Of a DNA stretch of 64,000 nucleotides, positions 35,340 through 45,808 are shown in pieces (positions within the stretch are counted from its first letter, which is position 1; each line of letters starts with the position of its first letter). The notes below the pieces were generated by a model, which worked only from the letters and a program-made list of their open reading frames with translations, was not told the DNA's origin and ran no database searches. The DNA is from Euglena gracilis (Eukaryota > Euglenida > Euglenophyceae > Euglenales): contig CP154955.1 in NCBI GenBank assembly GCA_039621445.1, forward strand, positions 4,769,284 through 4,833,283, given 5' to 3'. The position numbers and the translations under genes are program-made.

Positions 35340-36001
35340 GTAAGAACACACGGAGCCTCATTACATCACACACCACAGACCACGTCAGCCAGCCGTCACG
35401 CAACTGATATGTGTTTGTGGGCGCAATTGCGCAAATAAAAACAATTGTGTTTGTGGGCACATTTGCGCAAATAAAACGTAAAACGATGATGATAAAATGA
35501 CGTGTTGCGCATGTTGTGTTGTGTTGTGTTGTGTTTGTGGGCGCAAATGCGCGCACAAACAAATTTGGTGGTGTGCGCATTTGCGCAAATGTGCACACCA
35601 CCATGTTTATGTTTATTTGCGCAAATGCGCACACCAACATGTACTTTTACTTTCTATATTAAAAGACACCAATGAGGACCATGACCCTACGAGGTTTTAA
35701 AACGTGATGGGGGTGTTGGTCCGCGCAATTGCGCAAATAAACATAATTATGTTTGTTTGCGCATTTGCGCAAATGCGCGCACAAACATTTAATAAACTGC
35801 TTCAAAATAATGTGTTTGTAGGAGCCTTAGAGCACACAAACAAAGATGTGTTTATTTGCGCAAATGCGCGCATCAACACACATCAGTTGTGCGATACCAT
35901 CTCCCCCTCCGTGACAGCTGGCGAACGCAACTCCTCACGCCAACCAATGATTTGCACCACGATTACGTGGTGATGAAATTTGTGGTGAGAGGTGGTGTGG
36001 T

Positions 36002-36247
36002 GTGTTCACTGGAACACGGCATTTGACTGGCCAAAATTTGCCTGTCTTACGTGTGTACATTTGTACTGCTGTTACCAGGCCCGATCGGCCTGTTGTTTTG
36101 TTTGGCGTTATCCGTTTGGGAGTTAAACGTGATGAATTGATGACATGCAAACGACCTGTGACTGTTGGACACCATTTTTGCAGCAGGACTGCGTTGCAAG
36201 AAGTCAAAATTTGGGACCTGAAATGCCCAGGACGTGTCCGGCCGTAG
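36002..36247 (+). CDS. Candidate ORF in the 3-kb transposon, unidentified
   Basis: The + strand reads FTGTRHLTGQNLPVLRVYIC, then TAVTRPDRPVVLFGVIRLGV and a stop. The opposite strand is also open (35935-36522). Mixed hydrophobic/basic composition is plausible for protein. Nothing identifies a transposase or recombinase. Confidence 0.3.
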   Translation: MFTGTRHLTGQNLPVLRVYICTAVTRPDRPVVLFGVIRLGVKRDELMTCKRPVTVGHHFCSRTALQEVKIWDLKCPGRVRP

Positions 36248-36434
36248 TCCGTTTTCTGGTTTTCTTTGCCATTTTTCCCTTGAAAAAACGTTAAAAAAAA
36301 ACACCGGGTTTTGTGCATAATTTGGGGGGAGTGGGTCCCACCGCTTTGATGCACCCAATGCAGTGGTAAAGCTTCAACACTTCCTTGCTCCCAAAGTAAC
36401 GGGTGTTTGAGGGCCATCTCTCTCCAGCTGCTGG

Positions 36435-36827
36435 TTGCCATGCACTGCCACCACGTCATACCCCCAGTCTCACGCCCCGGTGGCGGGGTATAACGTGGCC
36501 GCTTCGGTGGGTGTTGTTGCACCGGGGAGGTGGATGCCGGTCTGGTGGGTGCTGAAGCATCAGCAGCTGATGGGGCTGCAGCAGCGGAGCCGAGGCTGCA
36601 GGCCAGCGGCAGTGCCTTTGGGACCCAAAAATTGGTGCCGGTGGAGGTGCACCGTTACTGGGTGGCTGTACACCCACCTTCAAGAGATCCTATGTCTCCA
36701 TCTTTTGTGGGACCTGCCAATGGTCCAAAAACGGCACAATAACACCATGTGCCGGAGGAGACGGTGTGGCCATTTGCTTTCAACCCATTCAGAAGCCACT
36801 AAGGGTAGCTGTAAGAGGGCCAAATGA
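36435..36827 (+). CDS. Candidate ORF, GC-rich, unidentified
   Basis: Two overlapping + frames are open. The more protein-like (36530-36742) has an Ala-rich start, VGAEASAADGAAAAEPRLQA, then TQKLVPVEVHRYWVAVHPPS. It lies between palindrome clusters of the transposon. Confidence 0.3.
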   Translation: MPCTATTSYPQSHAPVAGYNVAASVGVVAPGRWMPVWWVLKHQQLMGLQQRSRGCRPAAVPLGPKNWCRWRCTVTGWLYTHLQEILCLHLLWDLPMVQKRHNNTMCRRRRCGHLLSTHSEATKGSCKRAK

Positions 36828-37298
36828 AATTGTTTTCTACTCCTCCATTAGTTGTTTATTTGCGCATTTGCGCGCATCACGTTGTTTTGTGTGCGCAAAT
36901 GTGCAAATAAACATAGTAAATTGTGCAGTTTCTTCATGCAGTTTATTTGCACATTTGCGCCCACAAAAAACGTGATGCGCGCAAATGCGCAAATAAACCA
37001 CATCTGCTGTCGGTGTTTGACGGTTGTGTTTCCGTCACACCCTTCTTCTTTGTGTTTATTTGCGCAAATGTGCAAATAAACAAAGAACATTGTTTGCGCA
37101 TTTGCGCAAATGCGCGCATAAAACGTAATTTTGTTTGTGCGCGCATTTGCGCCCATAAGCTTGCGCGTCGACAAATAATTTGACAAACCCACCAACTGGA
37201 TGGCCCGTTGGTCTGCGCACCCACGGCTCCTTTGTCACACCGTTTATCAACGGCGTCAGTTCATGGGTACCAAAGCCCAATCCTTGAAGGACATGTTT

Positions 37299-37361
37299 GC
37301 GTTTATTTGCGCAATTGCGCGCACCAACATAATTATGTTGGTGCGCGCATTTGCGCCCATA
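37299..37361. other. Large inverted repeat (hairpin), about 31-bp arms
   Basis: Two palindromic motifs face each other around AACATAATTATGTT, making an almost complete 63-bp inverted repeat with about four mismatches per arm. It could form a cruciform in DNA or a hairpin in RNA. Confidence 0.8.
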
Positions 37362-37439
37362 AACACAATTTTGCCCTTCCAGTGTTTGGCTTCTTCCGCT
37401 GGGTTCTTTGCCACACAGCTGGTTGTGCGCATCCCGGGT

Positions 37440-37739
37440 AAAGGCCGGGTGGGAGACACCCACCCCCTTCATTCCCTGCGGACCCTATTTCATCCCCCCT
37501 GTGCTTCCCTTGCCCAACGCCCCCCACTGACCTTCCCTCCCCTGCGTCCTTGTCGCCGGCTCGGTCACACCTCACCCACACCCCCCGGCACCTCCTCCCC
37601 GCGCTTTAACAAACACGCCAAAAAACACCACACCAAGGCGCCGCAAGCAAAGCAGTCCGGCAAACACCCAGGACGCACACCGCCGGCAGCTCGGGCACAC
37701 CCGGGGACACAGCCGAAAGGAGAGCAACAATGGCAGTAA
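37440..37739 (+). CDS. Candidate Pro/Lys-rich ORF, unidentified
   Basis: The 3' part of a 179-codon + frame. It is rich in Pro, Thr, Lys and His (for example PPLTFPPLRPCRRLGHTSPT and KHHTKAPQAKQSGKHPGRTP) and then ends. Possibly a disordered basic protein segment; no domain seen. Confidence 0.3.
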   Translation, partial: KGRVGDTHPLHSLRTLFHPPCASLAQRPPLTFPPLRPCRRLGHTSPTPPGTSSPRFNKHAKKHHTKAPQAKQSGKHPGRTPPAARAHPGTQPKGEQQWQ

Positions 37740-38141
37740 AGGTCCCGTTCCTATGGTGCTTTTTTGCGTTTTTTTCAGCGTGGGCCGGCAAGGTCCCGGG
37801 GGTTTCAACGTACAAAATCCATTTCCGCACCCCCCAAAAACACCATTTTTCGCCAAAGTCCCTGGGGTCTCCCAGCCAAAATCAGAATTTCACTCATTTT
37901 TTGCACTCTCTTGTCAACGTGTTTTCAAACCCCCCTGGCCTTCACAGCCGAAACAAAGCAGAATCAAAAAATTCGTAAATTTGCGCAAGTGCGCAAATAA
38001 AAAGAAAAAAGCTTAAATGCGAATTAGGCCGCCTAAGTCCCAATGGGGGGGGTGCCTGCTGTCCCCCGTCCCCCCGGGTGCTTAAACCTCTGTTCAGGAG
38101 CCACCAGGCAACCACTTCCTGGCACAGCAGCAGACACTGAG

Positions 38142-38483
38142 CATACAATTTTCTACCGACCCCCCCCCGGGAGGGAGGGGGTCACTCCACTCTTCGAAAA
38201 ACCAGTCAGTCACTTTTTTTTCGGGGAAAAAAACCCGGTCACTAACCCGGGGGGGGGGGTTGGCCACTCAGGAAAACCGGCCACTTTCCAGTCACTTTAG
38301 GCCATCCTAGTAATTTTCCCCTGGCGCCTTTAGTGCCGGGGTCACTCAAGCCATTTTGCCCACCCCTGGCCGATCCCCCCCCCCGGGGTGATGGGGTCTG
38401 GGCCTAAAACCAGTCTGTCACTCTGAAAAAACCAGTCAGTCACCCGGGGGGGGGGGGTCGGCCAGTGCTTAAGCAATTGAATG
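38142..38483. mobile_element. MITE, CATA...GCAATTG family
   Basis: The interior aligns with 23123-23468: CTACCGACCCCC, GTCACTCCACT, AACCAGTCAGTCAC, GGCCACTTTCCAGTCACTTT and GTGCTTAAGCAATTG at the right end. Hairpin-like CCTGGCGCCTTTAGTGCCGG is present. A TSD was not resolved, so ends are approximate. Confidence 0.75.
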
Positions 38484-38809
38484 ACGCCAAAGCAGCCACG
38501 TTGTACCCCAGAACCTGGATGGCAAGACTGGGGGGAAGACATGGTACAGGTCCATGGAAACAATGGAAACAAGCAGCATCATGTTTCCGCAAAAAGCCCG
38601 CTGCTTTGGATGCAGAGAGTGTTCCATTTTTATAGGTGGACATTGGGTACAAAATTTATGTGCTTCTGAGGGGAAGAAAACGAAAACAACACTGCAGAAG
38701 AAATGGAAAAAAAGACTCCAGACTGAGGAAAACAGGAGGATTGCGGATGTGGAGGGAAAAAACAAAAGTACATTAACAAGCCGCCGTTCTGCGTCGCACA
38801 ATCACACAC

Positions 38810-39070
38810 TGTTCCCATCCATAGACAGCAAAAGAGCTGAACTGAAAAAATCAGGTGTTATGTTTCATGTGGTAAACTCCACTCCTTCCACTGAGCCACG
38901 GGCCACGGGTGTTTGTGTGTGCAATTGCGCACAATGACCATTTGTACAAATGCACACCAACCATTTGAACAAGAACACAAGAGGTCGGTGCGTATTTGAG
39001 CATACCGACCATTTTTACAAATGCACGTATGTTCGGTGTGTGCAAATGCGTCCATGGACCTCTATTTCAT
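38810..39070. repeat. Repeat with GTGCAATTGCGCAC and TTTGTACAAATGCAC motifs
   Basis: Five diverged palindromic motifs of the 35-37 kb type within 150 bp, separated by GACCATTT or CCAACCATTTG phrases. Confidence 0.6.
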
Positions 39071-39649
39071 AAGTTGATGTCTTATGAACGTTTGGCATAC
39101 ACATTTTGGTCCAGTAAAATGCGGCAGCGTGCCAAGACGTTTTTTTTATGCCGCAATCTTGGTCGAACTCAACTCAACACTGCATCGTCCGAATGGTGGG
39201 AAATCTCTTGACATCAAACATCCAAACTGGCACCAAGTTGTTGACGTCATGGGAAAAAACGTTGAAAAAAATTGCAAATGGAAAAAAAGTAAAAGTTTTC
39301 CGGTACTTTTGTCCTGTCAGAATTTTCCAACCAATCTTAAACAGGACCAAAACCCCCTGTTGGTGGATAGGTATGTAACACACATGCGATGAACTGGCAC
39401 AACTGAAAAAGCTGTTGGCCAATGAAAAGCCAACAGTTTTTCATTGGCTGCGGCAATGCCAATGAAAAATAAAAAAAATTCTACTTCTTTTTTGATTCGC
39501 TCGAAAAATCGTGCAAAAGTCAAAAAAAATTATCAGACAGGGTCAACAGGCCAAAATTCAAAAACTGGCATGAACAGAATCTCACGCCAAAAAAAATTCA
39601 AAAAAAAACATAATTCAGGGAAATAATCATCCCGGAAAGCTGTCAAACG

Positions 39650-39994
39650 ATGGGTGTGGACCAGGGTTGTTGCTACACCGGACCGTTGCTCAGGAGGGGA
39701 GCCGGTGAGGTAGCCACGGGCGCCTTCAGGTGCTCCAAAAAAACCAAGCACCGATTCGCCCTGGCGGTGCAGCCGATGCGCCACCACTCGGTGGCGTCTC
39801 TCTGCCCTTCGCCACACGTCGGCCAGAGGTGCTCATCACAGCCTGGCGTGGCATATGGCGGCCTGGGTCACGATCAAATGGGCTCAGGCGCTTGCTGCTC
39901 ACTCAAATTTGAGGGGAAACGGGGGGGGGTGCAAATGAGGGAGTTCCGGGCCAAAACTGCCAAGGAGGAAAAATCCAGTGTTTGTGGAGGATGA
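39650..39994 (+). CDS. Candidate coding segment, unidentified
   Basis: A 114-codon + frame, GC-rich at first, reading GAGEVATGAFRCSKKTKHRF, then ALAVQPMRHHSVASLCPSPH. It lies upstream of two further coding-like segments on the same strand, so it may be one gene's exon. No domain recognised. Confidence 0.35.
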   Translation: MGVDQGCCYTGPLLRRGAGEVATGAFRCSKKTKHRFALAVQPMRHHSVASLCPSPHVGQRCSSQPGVAYGGLGHDQMGSGACCSLKFEGKRGGVQMREFRAKTAKEEKSSVCGG

Positions 39995-40047
39995 ATGGGA
40001 GTGGGAGGCAGGAGCTTGCTCGAAACAACCATAATTTTGTTGCCATA

Positions 40048-40242
40048 GGAGGAAATACACCTGCACTTAAACAATTCACGGAAGGCGGTTGTTCATCTGG
40101 GTTCTCTTGTTCAGGCCGTTTTTCCACCTGATGTGCGGGCAGAAAACCACATGCACGTGTCACTGCAGGCCTGTGAACAAGGTACCATCCGCATGGAGGC
40201 GGCTGTGAAGGCAGGTGTGGTACGCAGCATTTTGGAACCTTG
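40048..40242 (+). CDS. Candidate internal exon after a TTGCCATAG acceptor
   Basis: Directly after TTTTGTTGCCATAG, the + strand is open for about 64 codons: EEIHLHLNNSRKAVVHLGSL, then VQAVFPPDVRAENHMHVSLQ and ACEQGTIRMEAAVKAGVVRS. It has strongly protein-like composition with no ATG until late, hence an internal exon. Helical; no family assigned. Confidence 0.5.
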
Positions 40243-40353
40243 AACAGAGTTCGCAAAATTTTAAACCCGTCAGGGACATTAGGCCTCAGGATAAAAAACT
40301 AATTTGGAATCTGAGCAAACTTACGCTGTTTTTCGCATCGGCCCCCGGCTGAG

Positions 40354-41067
40354 TTGGATACTGATCAGCCCAACACATCGGGCATTGACAGAATTCAAAA
40401 AAGCAGCCTTCCTTGTGAAAGAAACGGTTTTCCTTTGAAATTCGGACAAAACGTCCAAAGCACCTCCTTTTTGCCCAATTCAGCATCCCGGCCCCGGGTT
40501 ACCAGGTCACCATTGTCAGACGCTTCGCTCCCAGTGACCCACCCCTCTCGACATGATTCGCTCCCTGTGACCCCCCCTCTCGTGCATTTGGTGTTTGGCC
40601 TCAAACAGTCCCACCTCATGGCTGCCATCTCTGCATTGTACTTCAACCTGTCCCATGACAACAGCTCTCCTTGGTTCCGTGCCCCACCCCTCACACCTCT
40701 TGCACTCAAAATAGCAACCACTTCAATGCAAAGCCTCCTAGTTCCACCGACACCTGCCGTCGATGTCTCCGACAGGGACCTGTCTCCACCGCCCGTGCCA
40801 CAGGTGGAGCAGCGAAAGGGTCAAACCCTTGCGGAGACATTGGGGGACATTGAGATGGGTTCCCGCCTTCCTCGTCGCCCCTCCCCCTGCGGCATCCACA
40901 AACCTAGACTGTTCTTCCCACCTTGGGTGCTGCCAGGTAGTCTTCACCTGATCGCTCGCTTCAGTTGGAACTACTGGGGGACCCTCTTCCAACCTCTTCC
41001 ATCCAATGAACCTCTAAACCACTTTCCAGTCACGCACGCACGTTTTAGCCCCCTGCCACCAGCCTAG
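40354..41067 (+). CDS. Candidate 237-codon ORF, Pro/Ser-rich, unidentified
   Basis: The longest non-repetitive + strand frame in the central region. It includes LVHLVFGLKQSHLMAAISAL and a charged stretch VPQVEQRKGQTLAETLGDIE, with Pro/Ser-rich linkers. It could be the next exon of the gene containing 40048-40242. The start codon is uncertain; no domain recognised. Confidence 0.42.
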   Translation: MDTDQPNTSGIDRIQKSSLPCERNGFPLKFGQNVQSTSFLPNSASRPRVTRSPLSDASLPVTHPSRHDSLPVTPPLVHLVFGLKQSHLMAAISALYFNLSHDNSSPWFRAPPLTPLALKIATTSMQSLLVPPTPAVDVSDRDLSPPPVPQVEQRKGQTLAETLGDIEMGSRLPRRPSPCGIHKPRLFFPPWVLPGSLHLIARFSWNYWGTLFQPLPSNEPLNHFPVTHARFSPLPPA

Positions 41068-41244
41068 GTGAATAAAACTGTCACATGTTTGCTGCTGGAT
41101 GGGAAAAGCCGCAAGATATCCAAAAAAACACCTTGTGTTCATTGGCCCATTTCTCCTCCATGTTTTGCAGCATATCACCAGGCAATTCTTGGCAGAAAGC
41201 TCCTTAACGCTATTATTTTTATAAAAATGCCTTTTGGAAACAGT

Positions 41245-41880
41245 TTTGGGCATCTCCCAGCAGGTGGCTCAGCTAATTGACGACGAACCTCCCTCCAAAG
41301 CTTTCTTGCCAAGGAAATCACCCCAAACTGTGTGGCAAACCAAATGACGCCTTTGCTGTCTTGGCGCGCGATTGCCCAGTGGGGAGGATTGCTCCACTTC
41401 ATACCAAGAAAAAGAAGACGAGAAGAATTCCAACGCCCAGCCAGGATAGAGCCCACCTGCAACTGGCAGCTGCGTGGACTTCAGTGGCAGGGGGACTGCC
41501 AGTGAGAAACGTTTACAAACCAACACTGGCAGGAGTGCCAGGCCTGATGGCAGCCCCCTGACTGGGCTCAAATTGACGGTGTCCACCGGGCGGCAAGGAT
41601 GCAAAGCGTGCCAGCATGAGAGACCGGAATGTCGTCCATCGCACCTCGCCAGCCACCGGAGCAGGCCTCTGCTACGCCCCGAGAGCAGGCAATGCACTGG
41701 AAGCGGTGGTTTGGTGCCGCCAAGCTTCTGATTTGTTTTACCCTTAGCAAAAAGAAACTACAGACTGGAAATTTCTTTCCAAATGGGACTACCACACACA
41801 GAGAAGCGGCAGCAGACCGCAAACACACCTCTCCACTCCAATCTTTTCCAGGGACTTACAACTTCTACCAACTCTAATAC
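41245..41880 (+). CDS. Broken candidate coding tract, unidentified
   Basis: After CATCTCCCAGCAG the + strand reads VAQLIDDEPPSKAFLPRKSP, then QTVWQTK and a stop. Later, in other frames, there are SIAPRQPPEQASATPREQAM and HWKRWFGAAKLL. Frame changes and stops suggest several exons or decay. Confidence 0.3.
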
Positions 41881-41959
41881 AAATCCAAGGGAGGGGGGGG
41901 GCAACATACCCCTCAAAAAAAGCGACAAATAAAAAACACATAATGGCAGAAAAAATGAG

Positions 41960-42200
41960 GATGAAAAAAGCACAATATTATATTAAAATTATTATACTAA
42001 CATTGAATGAACAGCGTCATACTCATATTATTATGAATAATTTTTAATTTTTATTTTCAAATTCAAAATCAAATTTAAATAATATTTTTAAAAATATTAT
42101 TTAATTCTAATTTTAAGAAAATGATTGAAAATTATTTTATAATACATCCCTCAAAATACGCGTAAATTATTAACCCCAGTGGTTTGATATTGATATTGAT
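41960..42200. other. AT-rich tract
   Basis: Almost only A and T, with AATATT and TTATAATA repeats. No genes. Confidence 0.6.
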
Positions 42201-42639
42201 ATTTGTGTTATTATCAATTAGGATCTTCAGACCACATAAACACAACACGCCAATTTTTGTAATACACGGTTGCCAGGTGTGATTCTGGCCACGTTGGGGG
42301 AGAGCTATTGCACCAATGGGGGGTCTGGTGGCGTGTGGCCACCGCGGCAGGGGGGGGGGAAGGGGGGCGCACCACCCTCCCCCACCCCAACCCCCCCTTT
42401 ATCACTGCCCATTACTGCAAAAAAAAAACTGGACTGGTGCTGTGATTGAAACGTTGGGTTATAAACACTGGAATCTCATTTCCAACCAAAACAAAAACCA
42501 AAAACAAAAAATAAAACAAAAAAAAACAAAGTTTTTTTTTTTATTCAAAAAAATACCAAGTTTTTTTTTTTATTCAAAAAAATGACAAAATCAGCTTCAG
42601 AAATGAAGGCGGCAGCTGTGCAGATAGCAGGAGTTTTCT

Positions 42640-43070
42640 TAAGGACCCCCAGGGGGTCCAGCCTCCGGCTGGCAAAAAGGCTGCTGGCTGGAAACGAGCT
42701 GCTGGCTGGACCCCCCCCCCCAGGGGGGATAGGGGGGAGGGGGAGTCCGGGGCAGGAGGGGGCTGCGCTGGGCTGCGTTGATGAGAAGCAAAATTGTCTA
42801 AAACATTTTTGCCATCTCGACATTTTGATGGATGGAGCTAGATCAAGGCTGGGGGGCTGTGATGGAGGAAGCTGTGATGAGAAAAAAAATGCAGGATAGG
42901 TGAGCTGGGCAGCCCAGTTGGCTGGCCAGCCTGTGGCCGGCTGGCCCGGCCTCTGGCCGGGCTGGTCCCAACTTCAGTTCCCTCGACCCCGGGGGAGGGG
43001 CTCCCAGCCCGAATTTGGGTTGCAGGCTGCATTTGAGCTGCTGGCTGCCCCCCCCCCAGAGGATGGGGTC
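42640..43070. repeat. GCTGGCTGG-module elements with C/G runs
   Basis: Two blocks carrying GGCTGCTGGCTGG, CTGGCTGGACCCCCC and GGCTGGCCAGCCTG. They probably represent short elements of the family seen at 9.4, 10.7 and 52.8 kb. Confidence 0.5.
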
Positions 43071-43079
43071 CCCTCCGGC

Positions 43080-44760
43080 TTAAGGCAGAAACGGTTTAGC
43101 CTCTGTAAAGAAAACAACAAAAGCAAAAAGAGATCACTTTAGTGGAGGAAGTCCAAAATCCAGGTCACTTCGATTCCACAGAGTTCTCCATTCCCCGTAG
43201 ACTCATCTGCCTTGGGTAAACGCAACTGCCTGAGGAGACCCCGAGAACCACAGGCCGCCGAAGAAGCACCGCGAGGTCATTATTGCGCGTGCGTCGGCAT
43301 CTCGAGAAAAATCTGAGGCAGGCGGGTTCCCCTGAATTTTTTTTGAATTCTCCAAAACTGCCCCCCCCCCCAATTAAAACCCCACCCATTTTTTCATGAG
43401 CTGCTTTTTAAGAATCTGCAGGTCTGGTGAATGGGGAGGGGGGCCCTCCACCAAGCCTGGCTCCAAGATATTCCGAGTTACAACACGCCTAATCCTACAA
43501 CCCCAGGGAGTTTCTCACAGCCTGGAAGGGGTCCGGCCGGTTGGAAAAAGATGCTGGCTTCAGCAGGCCGCGAAGCATTTCAAAGAATTTGAAATTTTTG
43601 CCATTTTTAATAAATTTGTTGGATTTTTGGAGGTATTTTTTTTGAACCAGTGTGCAAGGCCAGTCATACGGGTCAAAGAAACCCCCAACAAAACAGGGGG
43701 GAAAAGCAACAAAAAACCGCAAAAATATGCAACGCAAAAACTGCAAATCTGCAACTGTCATGTCAATTCCCTCGGGCTCGGGGCTTCCCAGAGTGTGCAG
43801 GAAAAGATGAAGCTGTTCTTTGAAAGCTAGAAAATGAAAGAGATTCAAAAACACACAGAAGTTTATGGTCTTGAGGGAAATTTCCCCAGAACTCATGTTA
43901 AGGTCAAAGGCCAACATCAGAAAGTGAAGGGAGGTGCAGTTTGCATGTAAGATGGCAGAAGGGCCAAGCGCCGAGGCCAGCGGGAGGAGATCGGAGGCCT
44001 TTGGATAACTTGCAGGAAAATTGCGAGATCCAACCAAGAGAAAAATGGCGCAGATCCAACCAAGAAAAAAAACCCAGAAACAACAACCTCAGACCCACAT
44101 CTCATCAAAGAGTTTTGTTTAACTCCAGCCTGCCCTGACCCAGGGTCAATTGCTGAAAAATCGAAACTGCAAAAATGCTCAAAAACTGCAAAATATGCAA
44201 AAAGAATACATTATTTCATCCAAAAAAATGGACTGGGCTGGGCGGTTTTCGAACTACTTTGTCCGTTTCTGGCCTATTTTTTTGCACCTCGGAAAGCAAA
44301 AAGTTTAGAATTGGGCCATCAGGTGCAGTTCAAGTTCTAGTCCTGGGACCGAGGTTACCTCTTGTCTTGTGATCATTCCTAATCAAAGGTTCCCAAAATG
44401 TTGTCTGATGCCAACCAGAGCAACCATGGTGATTGGCGGAAAGGAGTCGTGGTGTCCAGGTTTATGTTGACTGGAGCACCTGCAAGAGAACAAAAGCCAG
44501 GGCATCTGGAGGCCATGATTTACACATGCCGCAGGAACATTGCAAAAGAGGGTATTTACAGAAGCGCAAAGTTAGAGAATTCAACCTGCTCATTTGATTG
44601 CCAAATAATCGGCAGCCTTTAGCTACTGGCACCTCCGGGGAGGGAAATAGTTAAACAAGGGTGGGTCCACCTTCCTAAACACAAGTTCATGGGAGTTTTG
44701 GCGGCACTTTCTTGGTGTTTTCTGCCATTTTCAGGGGCAAGTTCAGGGTTACTGTTACTG
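43080..44760. other. No identified gene
   Basis: Short frames at 43165-43389 (-), 43396-43830 (+), 43941-44138 (+) and 44398-44622 (+) have partly protein-like composition. None has a motif or conserved counterpart in the window. Confidence 0.35.
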
Positions 44761-44870
44761 TTGAAAGGGATTGGGGTTAGGGTTTGGGCGCGGTTTGGGA
44801 GTTCTGCTGAAATCGGGCCTAAATTCTGGCCTAATTTTAGGCCTCACCCAAATCCCGAAACCAAACCCCA

Positions 44871-45017
44871 ACCCTAACCCTAACCCTAACCCTAACCCTA
44901 ACCCTAACCCTAACCCTAACCCTAACCCTAACCCTAACCCTAACCCTAACCCTAACCCTAACCCTCACCCTCACCTTAACCCTATCCTGAACGATAACCC
45001 TAACCCCCAACCCTAAC
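44871..45017 (+). repeat. Interstitial telomeric array (CCCTAA)n
   Basis: About 15 perfect CCCTAA units at 44871-44964, then degenerate CCCTCA, CCTTAA and CCCTAA units to 45017. GGGGTTAGGGTTTGGG at 44774-44789 is a short stretch of the opposite strand. It is internal to the window, so not a present chromosome end. Confidence 0.95.
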
Positions 45018-45536
45018 GTAGGCCTTCCATACTATGCATTTCTCATGGGCATCTCTGGTGGGGAGGAAAAACACATAGCTAGAGGGGGGGGGGGGCGGTC
45101 CATCTTCTTAAATGTGGGGGTCTGAACCCCCCCCCTGGTTTATATACTGCCTCCCACCCCCCCCCGGGGGGGGGCAGCAGTTAAAAGCTGCCAAATCATC
45201 TTCCCATGCTGAAGTTTAAGGCCAACCAACCTGCGAGGGGAGGGGTGTAGTAGGACCCCAGGGTAGCAACATCGAACCGACCTCCTGGCGCATGTGGCCA
45301 AAATTTGTCTGGCATGGCCTTCCGGCGCAGGGCAGAACGGGAAGGCCTTGGGGGGGGGGTCGCCCCCCCACCCGGGAGGGGGGGGGGGGGGTGGGTCGAC
45401 CCCCCCCACCTACCACAGCATTTTCACCAATTTCGGCCAACGGGGATGTTGGCCGGGGGAAATTTTTGAAATTTTTTTGAAAATGAACCCAAAATACATG
45501 ATTTTTCACATATGGCACAAAGTGGGGCCCCCATAC

Positions 45537-45598
45537 CTGGGGTATGGGGGTGGTATGGGGTATGGGGTATGGGGTATGGGGTATGGGGGACAAAGATG
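45537..45598 (+). repeat. (GGGGTAT)n heptanucleotide array, first block
   Basis: Perfect 7-bp units over about 55 bases, G-quadruplex-capable. Separated from the second block (45735-45808) by a segment bounded by direct repeats AGATGAGGTTTATTTT. Confidence 0.9.
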
Positions 45599-45734
45599 AG
45601 GTTTATTTTTTTGCCAGGGGGGTCCGGGGGGGGGGGGGGGGGAGCCCCCCCCCCGGGCACTCGAACAGTTTCATACGTTGCGCGATTCCGTGGATTAAGA
45701 TGAGGTTTATTTTGGGGGGTTATGGGGGTTATGC

Positions 45735-45808
45735 GGTATGGGGTATGGGGTATGGGGTATGGGGTATGGCGTATGGGGTATGGGGTATGGGGTATGGGGG
45801 TGGTATGG
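45735..45808 (+). repeat. (GGGGTAT)n heptanucleotide array, second block
   Basis: About nine further units with one GGCGTAT variant. Both blocks sit between matching GGGGTGGTATGGGG edges, as if one array was split by an insertion. Confidence 0.9.

Larger units (their letters stand above)
35400..37370. repeat. Array of TTTGCGCAAATGCGC palindromes
   Basis: Members near 35415, 35455, 35540, 35580, 35615, 35720, 35760, 35850, 36855, 36890, 36950, 36980, 37060, 37095, 37140, 37305 and 37345. Most carry TGTTTATT on one side and GCACCAAC or GCACAAAC on the other. Several are arranged head to head as larger inverted repeats. Confidence 0.88.
35020..38037. mobile_element. 3-kb DNA transposon with CTTAGGCGGCC ends
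   Basis: Left end CTTAGGCGGCCGAATTCGCA followed by a TTAAG and a TTTGCGCAAATGCGC palindrome; the right end is its inverse (about 70 bp of imperfect inverted repeat). Flanked by TCCCA at 35015-35019 and 38038-38042. The interior has about 15 TTTGCGCAAATGCGC-type palindromes and three candidate coding stretches. No transposase recognised. A second member is at 55939-58022. The superfamily is unclear; 5-bp direct repeats are the best-supported TSD. Confidence 0.75.

Noticed and set aside
44771-45016. PNPNPN repeat protein
   Set aside because: Translation of the telomeric array.
44871-45017. Chromosome end
   Set aside because: Non-telomeric sequence continues on both sides for many kilobases.
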